A DNA stretch of 64,000 nucleotides from Collinsella aerofaciens (GCF_963360655.1 NZ_OY725712.1:372001-436000), one strand, 5' to 3'; positions 7,798 to 16,680 are shown, counted from the first letter of the stretch. Numbers and translations are program-made. The notes: generated from the letters alone by a model not told the origin.

Positions 7798-8530
7798 GAC
7801 TGTCATTATGGGAACGGGCCGCATGGGCTCGCTCATCCGCACCACCGCCGAAAGCATTGTCGATGCCGCCGGGCAGCCCGTTTTTGATATCGTGGCCCAG
7901 ATTGGCTTCGATTTGAGCGAGCTCGAGAACGCACCGGCTGCCGATGTGATTATCGACTTCTCGAACGCCGCGACCTTCGACGCTGTCGTCGCCTATGTCG
8001 AGCGCACGGGCGCGGCGTTGGTCTCAGGCACCACAGGCTACACCCCCGAGCAGATGGACCGCCTGCGTGAGCTGGGCCAGAACACCCGCGTTATGCACTC
8101 GGGCAATTACTCCATCGGTATCGCAGCCCTGCGCCATCTGGTAGCGCAGGCTACACGCGAGCTGCCCGGCTTTGACTGCGAAATCGTCGAGACGCACCAT
8201 AACCAAAAGGTCGATGCCCCCAGCGGCACAGCCAAGTTGCTGCTCGATGCCGTCGCCGAAGCCGAGCCCGAGGCAGGCTACCACCCCGTCTATGGCCGCG
8301 AGGGCATGTGCGGCGCGCGTGACCCCGAGGAAATCGGCATGCACTCGCTGCGCGGTGGCACTGTCGCCGGCGTGCACGAAGTGAGTTTCTTTGGCCAGGA
8401 CGAGGAAGTCACGCTCACGCATCGCGCCACGAGCCGTCAGATCTTCGTCAACGGCGCCCTGGCAGCCGCGCAGAAGCTCGTCACCCGTGAGCACGGCTTC
8501 TATACGTTTGACCAGGTCATGTTTGCCTAA
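7790..8530 (+). CDS. dapB: 4-hydroxy-tetrahydrodipicolinate reductase
   Basis: A 246-residue NAD(P)H-dependent reductase, second step of the DAP branch. The N-terminal Rossmann loop GTGRMG is at 8-13, SGTTGYTPEQ near 79-88, and the substrate and catalytic block HHNQK (136-140) with DAPSGT (142-147) follows. It starts with TTG inside the 3' end of the fused gene (8-base overlap) after an AGGGAG ribosome site, which implies coupled translation. It is a little shorter than the E. coli enzyme but complete. Confidence 0.95.
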   Translation: MIKTVIMGTGRMGSLIRTTAESIVDAAGQPVFDIVAQIGFDLSELENAPAADVIIDFSNAATFDAVVAYVERTGAALVSGTTGYTPEQMDRLRELGQNTRVMHSGNYSIGIAALRHLVAQATRELPGFDCEIVETHHNQKVDAPSGTAKLLLDAVAEAEPEAGYHPVYGREGMCGARDPEEIGMHSLRGGTVAGVHEVSFFGQDEEVTLTHRATSRQIFVNGALAAAQKLVTREHGFYTFDQVMFA

Positions 8531-8569
8531 CCAGGTATCAACCGAATCCACCCAAAGGAGAGATAGCAA

Positions 8570-9289
8570 ATGAGCAGCGCAGCCGAGATGGATGCACAGG
8601 AGATTATCAACTACATCGCCACCGCGCCCAAAAAGACGCCCGTCAAGCTGTACGTGCGTGAAAAGCCCGGCATGAAGGTCCAGTGGGGCAATGCGCACGT
8701 CTACGGCGGTCGTCGCGGCAAGACCGTCTTTGGCGACTGGGATGAGCTCAAAGCCATCCTCGATGCCAATGCCGACTCCATCGACTACTACGACGTCGAA
8801 AATGACTGCCGCAATTCCGCCGTCCCCATGCTAGACCTTAAGGGCATCAACGCCCGCATTGAGCCGGGTGCGATCATCCGCGACCGCGTCGAGATCGGCG
8901 ACCGCGCCGTCATTATGATGGGCGCTATCATCAACATCGGCTCCGTTATCGGCGAGGGCTCTATGATTGATATGGGCGCCGTCCTGGGCGGCCGCGCCAC
9001 CGTGGGCAGGAACTGCCACATCGGCGCCGGCACCGTACTGGCAGGCGTCGTTGAGCCCGCGAGTGCCACGCCCGTCATCATCGAGGATGATGTCATGATT
9101 GGCGCCAACGCCGTGGTCCTGGAGGGCGTGCGCGTGGGCAAGGGCGCCGTCGTGGCTGCCGGTGCCGTGTGCGTCGAGGACGTCCCCGCCGGTGCCGTCG
9201 TGGCCGGTGTCCCCGCCCGCGTCATCAAGATGCGCGATGAGAAGACCGACAGCAAGACCGGTCTCGAGGAAGGCCTGCGCCAGCTGTAG
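8570..9289 (+). CDS. dapH: Tetrahydrodipicolinate N-acetyltransferase
   Basis: A 239-residue acyltransferase of the left-handed beta-helix type. Residues 1-80 form the DapH N-terminal domain ([19 protein letters not shown]), and 85-225 carry hexapeptide repeats ([64 protein letters not shown]). DapH acetylates tetrahydrodipicolinate, which commits the cell to the acetyl-DAP route rather than the succinyl or direct dehydrogenase routes. The ribosome site AAAGGAGA precedes the ATG, 39 bases after dapB, in the same operon. A stem-loop follows the stop. Confidence 0.93.
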   Translation: MSSAAEMDAQEIINYIATAPKKTPVKLYVREKPGMKVQWGNAHVYGGRRGKTVFGDWDELKAILDANADSIDYYDVENDCRNSAVPMLDLKGINARIEPGAIIRDRVEIGDRAVIMMGAIINIGSVIGEGSMIDMGAVLGGRATVGRNCHIGAGTVLAGVVEPASATPVIIEDDVMIGANAVVLEGVRVGKGAVVAAGAVCVEDVPAGAVVAGVPARVIKMRDEKTDSKTGLEEGLRQL

Positions 9290-9290
9290 G

Positions 9291-9318
9291 GTTACGCGGT
9301 TTTACCAAACCGCGTAAC
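9291..9318 (+). terminator. Perfect 12-base stem-loop after dapH
   Basis: GTTACGCGGTTT (9291-9302) pairs perfectly with AAACCGCGTAAC (9307-9318) around TACC. No T run follows, so it may be a processing or stabilising structure rather than an intrinsic terminator. A second hairpin with a CGAA tetraloop (GCGTAC / GTACGC, 9372-9387) lies further on. The 254 bases up to the next gene hold only these and the terminator at 9477. Confidence 0.5.
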
Positions 9319-9476
9319 TAGTCGACGCTACAAACGACCCAGAGCGGCAATCTGACGTTCAATCGTCGGTCGCGTACCGAAGTACGCTTCCCTCCTCTTT
9401 CACGTCACCTTGCTCGCTTAGGGGCGTTTTCGCTGGCGTATGCTCAACCTACGACGCAATGTCGGCAACCAAGCCG

Positions 9477-9523
9477 AAAACAAAAAAGGCCGAAGTCCCG
9501 AAGGGTTTCGGCCTTTTTGTTTT
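9477..9523. terminator. Bidirectional terminator between dapH and the convergent gene
   Basis: AAAAAGGCCGAA and TTCGGCCTTTTTGTTTT form a GC-rich stem with A and T runs on the two sides, so it can stop transcription from both directions. Confidence 0.85.
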
Positions 9524-9543
9524 CCGCAGCGTCCAAGCGCAGT

Positions 9544-10556
9544 TTATCGATTCTCGATGCTGCCGATATTCTTGAGCTCGATGGAGATGAGGCCGTTGGG
9601 TTCGTTGACAAACTCGATGTACTCGGAGTTCGAGCCCATCTCGGCCGGGAAGCTGATTTCGATACCCGTGTCGGTACGGATCTTATGATTGCGCACCGCC
9701 GCGCGTTCGACCTGCTTGCGCTCCACGGGCACACGCTCAGGCACTTTCTCCTCGGTCAGTGCCGCGCGCACACTCTCCTTGATAACCGGTTCGTCCTCAA
9801 AGACCTCGTCGACGATATCCCAAGGCGGCAGCTCCTCGTCATCCTCGACCTTCTCGGCAACGGCAGCCTTAACCTTGGCGAGCGCTACAGCCGTGTTGGC
9901 ACCGTGCTCCTCGGCGACTTCCTCGACCACACGCGTCACGGTGTCGATGACCTCCTTGCCCGATACGCCCGTGTCGCACTGCAGCAGGCCATCGGGGATA
10001 AGCATACGGTCCTCGCCGGCAATCTTGCGCTTCTTGTCCACGTAGCCGATCTCCATGGTACTCGCACGCACGATGGCATAGCTCGGCACCTTTTGCGAGG
10101 GGTTTGGCAGAATGGCGTAGTGGCGCGCGATGTCGTTGCGCACCTCCCCCCCTCGCGGCCCACTTCGTGCATAAAAGCCTGCTTGGAGCCCAGCAGAATC
10201 GCGGCAAACCAGCGGGCATCCTCATCGTCGTCAAAATCGGCCACGAGCACGTCGGTGGACTCGGCTTTCTCGGCTTTGGTGAGCTCGGAGGAGATAAACT
10301 CCGCAATCTGCTGCGACAGGTCCACGAACTCGCGCTCGCCAAAGAAATAGCCCTTGAGCTCGCCGCCAAACGCAGAGTTCTCGGCAAACGTGGCGCGTTT
10401 ATTGTCGGCCGAGGTGCGCACGCGGCGCAGATGCGTGGTCACGAAGTTGCGCACGGTGCGGCTCTCGATGTCCAACTCGCGCTGGCTCATAACGTTGACG
10501 GCAGAGTCAAAGTCCAGGATATGCAGAATCGCGTGATTGATTTTCATATACGGCAT
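9544..10556 (-). pseudogene. Nucleoid-associated protein (NA37/YejK-like), frameshifted
   Basis: Two overlapping frames together give a protein of about 338 residues. The first (from 10556) starts MPYMKINHAILHILDFD and runs through a predicted helical domain to FMHEVGRE. The second carries on from NDIARHYAILPNPSQK through YAIVRASTMEIGYVDKK to the end at 9544. Together they match the layout of nucleoid-associated NA37 proteins (PF04245). The frames switch at a run of seven G on the coding strand (C7 at 10146-10152); eight G would restore a single frame. It may be a real mutation, a slippage switch or a sequencing error. The exact start (M1 or M4) is unclear. Homologues bind the nucleoid; the exact role is not known. 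Confidence 0.75.
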
Positions 10557-10621
10557 TCCGTTCTAGATCGATTTCGGCACGAACCAGTATAGCGGTCGAG
10601 CCCGCCCCAGACGCATCGAAG

Positions 10622-10655
10622 ATTGGTGCATCGGGGACAGGTGCTTTGCACCAAT
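10622..10655. repeat. GGTGCA palindromic repeat, copy 1
   Basis: ATTGGTGCA (10622-10630) and TGCACCAAT (10647-10655) form a perfect nine-base stem around TCGGGGACAGGTGCTT. It abuts the stop of the DUF2974 gene. A related copy stands just before that gene's start at 11837, sharing GGTGCAT.GGGG.CAGGT and CTTTGCACCAA. Confidence 0.65.
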
Positions 10656-10657
10656 GG

Positions 10658-11818
10658 CTAGCGCAGGAGCTCGGACTGCCAAGCCTCGAGCTGTTCTGCC
10701 AAACTCTTGCCGGCAGCGGGCATGTCGATCTGGGGTCGTTTGGGCAGCAGTGCGCATTTAAGGATTGCCACGATGGTCTGCGAGACAAAACGTCGCGTAT
10801 CCTTGTCAAAGCCTTGCGCAGCCTGGAGCATCACGGGCAGGCTCTCGCGCAGATTCCCAGCGATATCCGCAAACCGCTCAGCACCCGTAGCCTCAAACAC
10901 AGAGAACAACGCATCTACAAAACGCTCGCGCTCGCTGGGCGACACTGCAAGCAGCATCTCGCGAATGGAGCCATCAACGTATCGAGCACCGGCAGACAGG
11001 CGCTCACAGTACACGAAGTCGTGGCCATCAACCACCCAGCTAAAGGGATTGTGCTGCAGCAGGCTGAACTCGGTGCTCTCAACGATGGCATAGTCCTCCT
11101 GTGTCTCGAACATCATGCCAAAGATCGACGACCGAGGTAGCGTCTTGTCGATTCGACCAGAAAGATCGGCAAAGGCGTTTCCGTTCAGAAACTCCTCGAC
11201 GAAGCCCGGACCATCATGGGAATACGCCCGTTCGATTCGCTCACGGGCGACATCGGAGCACATCGCCGCACCGTACACCGCAAGGTTTCCACCCTTGGAA
11301 TGACCTCCGCACAAAAGCGGCCCGCCAATCGCATCCGCCGCCTCGTCCACATAACGCGTCGCGGATTCCTGGGCCGGCACAGGACACCGGAACGCCATGT
11401 TAAAGTCCTCTTTCCAGCCCACAATCGTGCTGTCGGTCCCCCGGAAGGAAAGATAACTAAACCCCGCCGGAAACCGGAACGCCATGGCTGCAAACTGCTC
11501 TGTCGCCACCACATCGCTCACGGCACGATAGCCGCAAACGCGCACGCCACGGTAGCGAGGGCTTGCTGCCACGGCCTCCAACAAGGCCCTGCTCCCCTCT
11601 GGGTCCCACAAGTCGTCAATCATGTCCCGGTAGCACTCGGCACGCAGCAGCTCGCGTACGTCTAGGCCCTGCCAGTCCGTCAGCTCCGCCATATCACCCG
11701 GCAAACGCAAATAGGACAACCACGCAAAGACCAGGCTATCCACCGCGCAGAACGGCCGCTCCTCAAACGGATCAAACGCCGTCTGGGCATAGGTCAAAAA
11801 ATTAGGCGAATCCGACAT
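10658..11818 (-). CDS. DUF2974 (Mbeg1-like) alpha/beta-hydrolase
   Basis: A 386-residue protein with the layout of DUF2974 family hydrolases. The FRGTDSTIVGWKEDFNMAF block (about 125-143) and the nucleophile elbow GHSKGG (172-177, Ser174) are clear, and a His late in the domain (VDGHDFVYC) could complete a triad. The N-terminal 60 residues are the conserved helical cap of this family. No signal peptide or membrane segment is visible, so it should act in the cytoplasm. The natural substrate of this group is unknown. Palindromic repeats of one family flank the gene on both sides. Confidence 0.8.
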   Translation of the reverse strand: MSDSPNFLTYAQTAFDPFEERPFCAVDSLVFAWLSYLRLPGDMAELTDWQGLDVRELLRAECYRDMIDDLWDPEGSRALLEAVAASPRYRGVRVCGYRAVSDVVATEQFAAMAFRFPAGFSYLSFRGTDSTIVGWKEDFNMAFRCPVPAQESATRYVDEAADAIGGPLLCGGHSKGGNLAVYGAAMCSDVARERIERAYSHDGPGFVEEFLNGNAFADLSGRIDKTLPRSSIFGMMFETQEDYAIVESTEFSLLQHNPFSWVVDGHDFVYCERLSAGARYVDGSIREMLLAVSPSERERFVDALFSVFEATGAERFADIAGNLRESLPVMLQAAQGFDKDTRRFVSQTIVAILKCALLPKRPQIDMPAAGKSLAEQLEAWQSELLR

Positions 11819-11836
11819 GGCCCTCCCATCAACTAT

Positions 11837-11865
11837 GGTGCATAGGGGTCAGGTTACTTTGCACC
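11837..11865. repeat. GGTGCA palindromic repeat, copy 2
   Basis: GGTGCA (11837-11842) and TGCACC (11860-11865) enclose TAGGGGTCAGGTTACTT. Inner and outer parts match copy 1, with differences mainly in the loop. It lies between the hydrolase start and the ldh terminator. Confidence 0.6.
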
Positions 11866-11899
11866 AAAAAGGCGCCCGGGCCGTGTGGACCCGGACGCC
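11866..11899 (-). terminator. Terminator of ldh
   Basis: On the minus strand GGCGTCCGGG and CCCGGGCGCC pair with one G-U wobble and are followed by TTTTT. It stands 34 bases after the ldh stop. Confidence 0.85.
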
Positions 11900-11932
11900 T
11901 TCATTGTAGCTTTTCGCTCTAGCGAGCTTGAT

Positions 11933-12883
11933 TTAGCAGGAGAAATCAACGCTGTCGATGATGTCCTTGAGGGCCTTGGCGGAGGCGGTGAGCTCATGCT
12001 TCTCGTCATCGTTCAGCGGAACGGGGACGCGGCAGACAACGCCGTCGCGGCCAACGACGGTCGGCATGGAGATGGCCAGATCGGACAGGCCATACTCGCC
12101 CACCATGAGCGAGGAGACGGGCAGAACGGTCTGCTCATCGCGCATGACGGCGGTGCAGATGCGCTTGACGGCCATGGCGACGCCATAGTAGGTGGCGTGC
12201 TTCTTCTCGATGATGGTGTAGGCGGAGTTCTTGACGTCCTCGGCGATGCGCTTCTCGGCTGCCTCATGCTCCAGGTGGCCGTGAAGCTCACAGAAGGTGT
12301 TCAGCGGCACGCCGGCAACCTGGGCGCTGGACCAAGCGACAAACTCGGAGTCGCCGTGCTCGCCCATGACGTAAGCCTGAACGTCGCGCGGGTCGACCTC
12401 GACGTGGGCGCCGAGCATCTGCTGCAGACGGCCAGTGTCGAGCACGGTGCCGGAGCCGATGACGTGGCCCTCGGGCAGGCCGGACATCTTGATGGCGGCG
12501 TAGGTCAGAACGTCGACCGGGTTGGAGACGATGAGCAGAATGCCGTCGAAGCCAGACTTCTTAATCTCGGGAATAATGGACTTAAAGATGTTGACGTTCT
12601 TGTTGACCAGGTCCAGGCGGGTCTCACCGGGCTTCTGGGCAGCGCCAGCGGTGACGACGATCATGGCGGCGTCGGCGACATCGGAATAATCGCCGGCGTA
12701 GATCTTCATCGGCTCGGCAAACGTCATGCCGTGCGCGATATCCAAGGCCTCACCCTCGGCGCGGTTCTTGTCCACGTCGATGAGGACCATCTCGGAGAAC
12801 AGGCCACTCTGCATCAGCGCGAACGCCGAAGACGAACCAACGAAACCGCAGCCGACAATAGCGACCTTCTTCTCGTTAACCAT
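11933..12883 (-). CDS. ldh: L-lactate dehydrogenase
   Basis: A 316-residue NAD-dependent enzyme converting pyruvate and lactate, which regenerates NAD during sugar fermentation. The Rossmann loop is GCGFVG (11-16), the substrate-specificity loop QKPGETRLDLV (83-93) has the Gln that favours pyruvate over oxaloacetate, and the catalytic His is in GEHGDSE (174-180). The ribosome site GGGAG precedes the ATG. It is a single-gene unit with its own terminator and a hairpin in its leader (12910-12941). Length and motifs are typical of bacterial LDH. Confidence 0.96.
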   Translation of the reverse strand: MVNEKKVAIVGCGFVGSSSAFALMQSGLFSEMVLIDVDKNRAEGEALDIAHGMTFAEPMKIYAGDYSDVADAAMIVVTAGAAQKPGETRLDLVNKNVNIFKSIIPEIKKSGFDGILLIVSNPVDVLTYAAIKMSGLPEGHVIGSGTVLDTGRLQQMLGAHVEVDPRDVQAYVMGEHGDSEFVAWSSAQVAGVPLNTFCELHGHLEHEAAEKRIAEDVKNSAYTIIEKKHATYYGVAMAVKRICTAVMRDEQTVLPVSSLMVGEYGLSDLAISMPTVVGRDGVVCRVPVPLNDDEKHELTASAKALKDIIDSVDFSC

Positions 12884-12909
12884 TAGAAACTCCCATCTCT
12901 CTCCACAAA

Positions 12910-12941
12910 CAAACCGCCCGAGAACGACCCCGAGCGGTTTG
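12910..12941 (-). promoter_or_regulatory. Hairpin in the ldh leader
   Basis: CAAACCGC and GCGGTTTG pair perfectly at the base of a hairpin whose interior also carries CCCGAG twice. It ends about 26 bases before the ldh ATG and could be an attenuator, or the terminator of the upstream aminotransferase gene. Confidence 0.45.
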
Positions 12942-13085
12942 CCGTAACCCCAATATATCCAATCGGGACTTTGATTATGCTCCTATTCGCAGCCAAATAT
13001 CGACCGTTTACCGAAATTGTTTGCAGGATTCGTAAAATAACTGCACGAAATCGGTTTCGAGCTATTGACGAGTCGAAATAGGTTT

Positions 13086-14249
13086 CTAATACAGGCCCGC
13101 CTCGCGAATGGCCTCGACAGCCAAAGCGATCTGATCGGGCGGCAGGACCAGCGCCATGCGCACGTGCCCCTCGCCCGAAGGGCCAAAGCTCGCGCCCGGC
13201 GTCACCACAACGCCGGCCTTCTCCATAAGCTCCTCGCAAAACGCCATGGAATCGGTGCGATCACCGGGAAGCTTGGCCCACACAAACATGGAGCCATGCG
13301 CGTTGGGTCGCTCCCAGCCCAGGCCCTCAAGTCCGTCGCACAGGGCATCGCGGCGCTCCTGGTACTTCAGACGCTGTGCCTCGACCTCATCGCGTGGACC
13401 GTTCAGGCAGGCGATGGCGGCCTTCTGGATCGGGAAGAACATGCCAAAGTCGATCTGGCTGCGCAGCTTGGCAAAGGCAGAGACCACGTCCTCTCGGCCG
13501 ACCAAAAAGCCGATGCGGGCACCGGTGACGTTAAACGACTTGGAGAGCGAGAAGAACTCAACGCCCACCTCGAGCGCGCCGGGATACTGCAAGAAGCTGC
13601 CGCCCGGCTCGCCGTCGAACACGATGTCGGAGTATGCGTTGTCGTGAACGATCAGCAGGTCGTGCTCGCGGGCAAAAGCGATGATCTCCTCGTAGATCTC
13701 GGGCGTGCCCACCGAGCCCACCGGGTTGGCGGGCAGCGACACGATCATGTACTTGGCACGATCGGCCACCTCGGGATCGATGCCCGCCACATAGGGCAGG
13801 TAATTGTGCTCCGCCACCAGCGGATAATACTCGAGTTTGGCGTCGGCGATCTTGGCCCCCGCCTCAAAAACCGGGTAGCACGGATCGGGAACCAAAATGG
13901 TGTCACCCGGATCGAGCAGGGCCAGGCCCAAATGGCCCACGCCCTCCTGCGTGCCGTTGCACGACTGCACCATGGACGGCGTAATGCCCGAAACGCCAAA
14001 GCGACGCTCATAGTAATCGCACACAGCTTGCTTGAGTTCGGGCAGGTCGCGCAGGGCATACTTCCACATCTCGGGATCTTGGGCTGCCTGCGTGAGCGCC
14101 TCGACCACGTGGTCGTACGGCTTAAAGTCGGGCGTGCCCACGCTCATGTTGTAAATGGTCTTGCCCTGAGCCTTCAGCGCAAGCAGTTTGTTGTTGAGCG
14201 AGGCGAAGACCTCCGCGCTAAAGCGGTCGAGACGCTGCGATGCCTGCAT
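13086..14249 (-). CDS. Class I/II aminotransferase, possible (acetyl-)DAP aminotransferase
   Basis: A 387-residue PLP enzyme of fold type I. Motifs include YALRDLPELKQAV near 64-76, NGTQEG near 98-103, the ANPVG segment at 174-178, VHDNAYSDI at 201-209 and the PLP lysine K237 in SLSKSFNVTG. The sequence layout resembles DapL/PatA-type aminotransferases, which act on LL-DAP or N-acetyl-amino-oxopimelate. With dapH and an M20D deacetylase nearby, it could fill the transamination step of the acetyl-DAP route, but alanine or other amino acids are possible. The ATG at 14249 follows AAAGGTGG; upstream in-frame codons cross the nadE terminator and are rejected. Confidence 0.82.
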   Translation of the reverse strand: MQASQRLDRFSAEVFASLNNKLLALKAQGKTIYNMSVGTPDFKPYDHVVEALTQAAQDPEMWKYALRDLPELKQAVCDYYERRFGVSGITPSMVQSCNGTQEGVGHLGLALLDPGDTILVPDPCYPVFEAGAKIADAKLEYYPLVAEHNYLPYVAGIDPEVADRAKYMIVSLPANPVGSVGTPEIYEEIIAFAREHDLLIVHDNAYSDIVFDGEPGGSFLQYPGALEVGVEFFSLSKSFNVTGARIGFLVGREDVVSAFAKLRSQIDFGMFFPIQKAAIACLNGPRDEVEAQRLKYQERRDALCDGLEGLGWERPNAHGSMFVWAKLPGDRTDSMAFCEELMEKAGVVVTPGASFGPSGEGHVRMALVLPPDQIALAVEAIREAGLY

Positions 14250-14273
14250 GGTGCCACCTTTCGATATGAAAAA

Positions 14274-14299
14274 CGCGGCGCTCCGACAAGAGCGCCGCG
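14274..14299 (-). terminator. Terminator of nadE
   Basis: CGCGGCGCT and AGCGCCGCG form a perfect nine-base stem, followed on the minus strand by TTTTT. It lies 69 bases after the nadE stop and just before the aminotransferase ribosome site. Confidence 0.85.
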
Positions 14300-14367
14300 C
14301 GATACGGGCCATCAGATTGCAAAAGTGTAACGCTTGCAACCCCCGTATTGGTTCAATTTAGCCAACC

Positions 14368-16368
14368 TTAGTCAATCGGATCGAGCGCATCGATCTGCGC
14401 AAGCCACAGACGTGAGCTGGCGTCACTCGGCATACGCCAATCGCCGCGCGGACTGAGCGTCACCGAGCCCACCTTGGGACCATCGGGCAGGCAGCTGCGC
14501 TTAAACTGCTGGGCAAAGAAGCGACGATAGAACGTACGCAACCACGTGTGGACGGTCTTGACGTCGTAGACGCCCTCGAAGCTCTTGAGCGCCATGCGGT
14601 AGATCTTGCCCGGCTCAAAGCCAAAACGCAGCAGGTAGTAGAGGAAGTAGTCGTGCAACTCGTACGGGCCCACCAAATCCTCGGTCTTCTGCGCAATCTC
14701 GCCGTCGCCCGTGGGCGGCAGAAGCTCGGGGGACACCGGCGTATCGAGGATATCGAGCAAGACCTCGGCAATGCGCCCGCCAAAGACATCGGCGGCATAG
14801 CGTACCAGATGGCGCACAAGCGTCTTGGGCACGCTCGCGTTGACGGCGTACATGCTCATGTGGTCGCCGTTATAGGTAGCCCAGCCGAGCGCCAGCTCCG
14901 ACAGGTCGCCCGTGCCAATGACAAAACCGCCAGCCTGGTTGGCCAGATCCATCAGAATCTGCGAACGCTCGCGCGCCTGGCTGTTCTCGTAGGTCACGTC
15001 CTGCACAGCTGGATCATGCTCAATGTCCTTGAAGTGCTGCTCCACAGCCGCGTGGATCGAAACCTCGCGGAAGCTCACACCCAGGTCGCGGGCGAGCGAC
15101 TCGGCATTCGACTTGGTGCGATGCGTCGTGCCGAAGCCGGGCATGGACACGGCTGTGATACCAGTGCGCGGCAGCCCCAGTGCATCGAAGGCACGCACGG
15201 TCACAAGCAGCGCTAGCGTGGAGTCCAAGCCGCCCGAAAGGCCGATAACCGCAGCCTTGGTACCCGTGTGGGCAAGGCGGGTCTTGAGGCCCGCAGTCTG
15301 CAGATCGAGGATCGTCTCGCAGCGCTCGGCCAAGTCGCCGTGGTCGGCCGGCACAAAGGGCGCGCGCGGGAAAACGCGGTCGATATCGCAGGCATCGCGC
15401 AGGACGGGCTCTTTGGCCAGCACGCCCTCAAATGAAAACTCAACAGTCGTGGCCTCAGGCGCATCGTCCGCGCGCGTCCACGTCGTCGAGCGACGGCGCT
15501 CGGCAACCAGACGGTCGAGGTCAACATCGGCAACCGCCATATCGCAAGTGAGGAGCTTCGTGGCGGCGAGCTTAGATCCGTTTTCGTAGACGAGGTTCTC
15601 GCCCGCAAAGACCATGTCGGTCGTGGACTCGCCCTCGCTCGCATCTGCATAGGCATAGGCACAGTACAGGCGCGCGCTCTGGTTGGATATGAGGCTGCGT
15701 CGGTAATCTGCCTTGCCGATAATCTCGTCCGAGGCCGACGGGTTGAGGATCACCGTCGCACCGGCAAGCGCCATCTCGGTCGAAGGGGGCGCCGGCACCC
15801 ACAGGTCCTCGCAGACCTCAACGCCCAGCACCATATCCTCGACACCCTCGTCACAGCAGCGGTAGACAAGCTCCGAACCCAGCGGAACCGGACCCTGACC
15901 GGCAAACTCGACCCACACGGGATCTGCGGGCGCCGGAGCAAACCAGCGGCGCTCGTAGAACTCGCCATAGTTGGGCAGATACTTCTTGGCCGTGAGGCCC
16001 AAAAGCTCGCCCGCGCAGCACACGGCGGCGCAGTTGTAGATATTCTCGGCAACTGCAACGGGAAGACCGATAGTAAAGACAATCGGCAGCTCACGAGTCT
16101 CATCGAGGATATGCACCAAAGCAGCCTCGCAGGCATGCAGTAATGTGCGGTTATGGAACAGATCGGCCGCGGTATAGCCGCACAAGTTGAGCTCGGGCAG
16201 TACCAGCGCGCGAACGCCGCGCTCAACAGCCGCGCGAACAGCCGCTAACGCAACCTCGGCATTGCCCTCGACATCGGCCACGCGAATCTGCGGCGACGCC
16301 GCCGCCACACGCAAAAAGCCATCGTTCTTATTAGCCGAAACGCAGCATTGCCTTGTTGATCTGGACAC
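14368..16368 (-). CDS. nadE: Glutamine-dependent NAD+ synthetase
   Basis: A 666-residue two-domain enzyme that makes NAD from nicotinate adenine dinucleotide with ammonia taken from glutamine. The N-terminal nitrilase-type amidase domain (about 20-300) shows the Glu in VLPELNLCGY (E59), the Lys in KKYLPNYGEF and the nucleophile C186 in GVEVCEDLW. The synthetase domain (about 345-640) has the ATP loop SGGLDS at 378-383 and GTGDLSELALGW. The GTG start at 16368 follows AAGGGG with six bases spacing. It is transcribed alone and ends at its own terminator. Confidence 0.95.
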   Translation of the reverse strand: MSRSTRQCCVSANKNDGFLRVAAASPQIRVADVEGNAEVALAAVRAAVERGVRALVLPELNLCGYTAADLFHNRTLLHACEAALVHILDETRELPIVFTIGLPVAVAENIYNCAAVCCAGELLGLTAKKYLPNYGEFYERRWFAPAPADPVWVEFAGQGPVPLGSELVYRCCDEGVEDMVLGVEVCEDLWVPAPPSTEMALAGATVILNPSASDEIIGKADYRRSLISNQSARLYCAYAYADASEGESTTDMVFAGENLVYENGSKLAATKLLTCDMAVADVDLDRLVAERRRSTTWTRADDAPEATTVEFSFEGVLAKEPVLRDACDIDRVFPRAPFVPADHGDLAERCETILDLQTAGLKTRLAHTGTKAAVIGLSGGLDSTLALLVTVRAFDALGLPRTGITAVSMPGFGTTHRTKSNAESLARDLGVSFREVSIHAAVEQHFKDIEHDPAVQDVTYENSQARERSQILMDLANQAGGFVIGTGDLSELALGWATYNGDHMSMYAVNASVPKTLVRHLVRYAADVFGGRIAEVLLDILDTPVSPELLPPTGDGEIAQKTEDLVGPYELHDYFLYYLLRFGFEPGKIYRMALKSFEGVYDVKTVHTWLRTFYRRFFAQQFKRSCLPDGPKVGSVTLSPRGDWRMPSDASSRLWLAQIDALDPID

Positions 16369-16497
16369 TGGAGGCCCCTTCTACCCTGAGATTCAGTCTA
16401 ACGGACGTTCACATATCTCTAACTAGCCAAAGCAACCTCCCAGTTTACTGAGAGGCCAACCTGTGCTAAAAGCATGTATTTCAAAAATATCTTTAAT

Positions 16498-16532
16498 TAA
16501 AAAAGGAGAAATCGATAATCGACTTCTCCTTT
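16498..16532 (-). terminator. Terminator of the peptide/radical SAM operon
   Basis: On the minus strand AAAGGAGAAGTCGA and TCGATTTCTCCTTT form a long stem with a three-base loop, followed by a T run. It closes the operon 25 bases after the small peptide gene. Confidence 0.88.
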
Positions 16533-16556
16533 AAGCGAGGCGAGTAAATTCCGAAA

Positions 16557-16667
16557 CTAATGGCAGAATTTATCCATGTAGTCCTCAAAGTCGAACACTT
16601 CCACCACGACGCCCTCTTCCTGAAACTCTTTCAGTTGCTCCAAGAGATCTTTGTTAATAACGTCCAT
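16557..16667 (-). CDS. Putative RiPP precursor peptide, 36 residues
   Basis: A 36-codon gene starts at ATG 16667, seven bases after a perfect AGGAGG that begins within the stop region of the radical SAM gene. The first half (MDVINKDLLEQLKEFQEEG) is an acidic amphipathic helix typical of a leader. A hydrophobic VVVEV stretch follows, and the product ends FEDYMDKFCH with a single Cys next to the C-terminal His and nearby Phe, Tyr, Met and Lys. It is last in an operon with a B12-type radical SAM enzyme and an MFS exporter and is followed by a terminator. I recognise no known precursor family. Coding status is supported by the ribosome site, the spacing and the operon position, not by homology. 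Confidence 0.7.
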   Translation of the reverse strand: MDVINKDLLEQLKEFQEEGVVVEVFDFEDYMDKFCH

Positions 16668-16680
16668 GCAGAAACCTCCT

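Noticed and set aside
11885-12886. Long open frame opposite ldh on the plus strand
   Set aside because: It is the antisense image of a complete L-lactate dehydrogenase gene; the protein is low-complexity Gly, Ala, Asp and Leu, with no ribosome site.
13065-14330. Long open frame opposite the aminotransferase gene
   Set aside because: Antisense shadow in GC-rich DNA; the minus-strand frame has all aminotransferase motifs.
16369-16497. Further small peptide genes between nadE and the peptide operon terminator
   Set aside because: No start with a ribosome site was found there; only an imperfect small hairpin (CCTCTCAG / CTGGGAGG).
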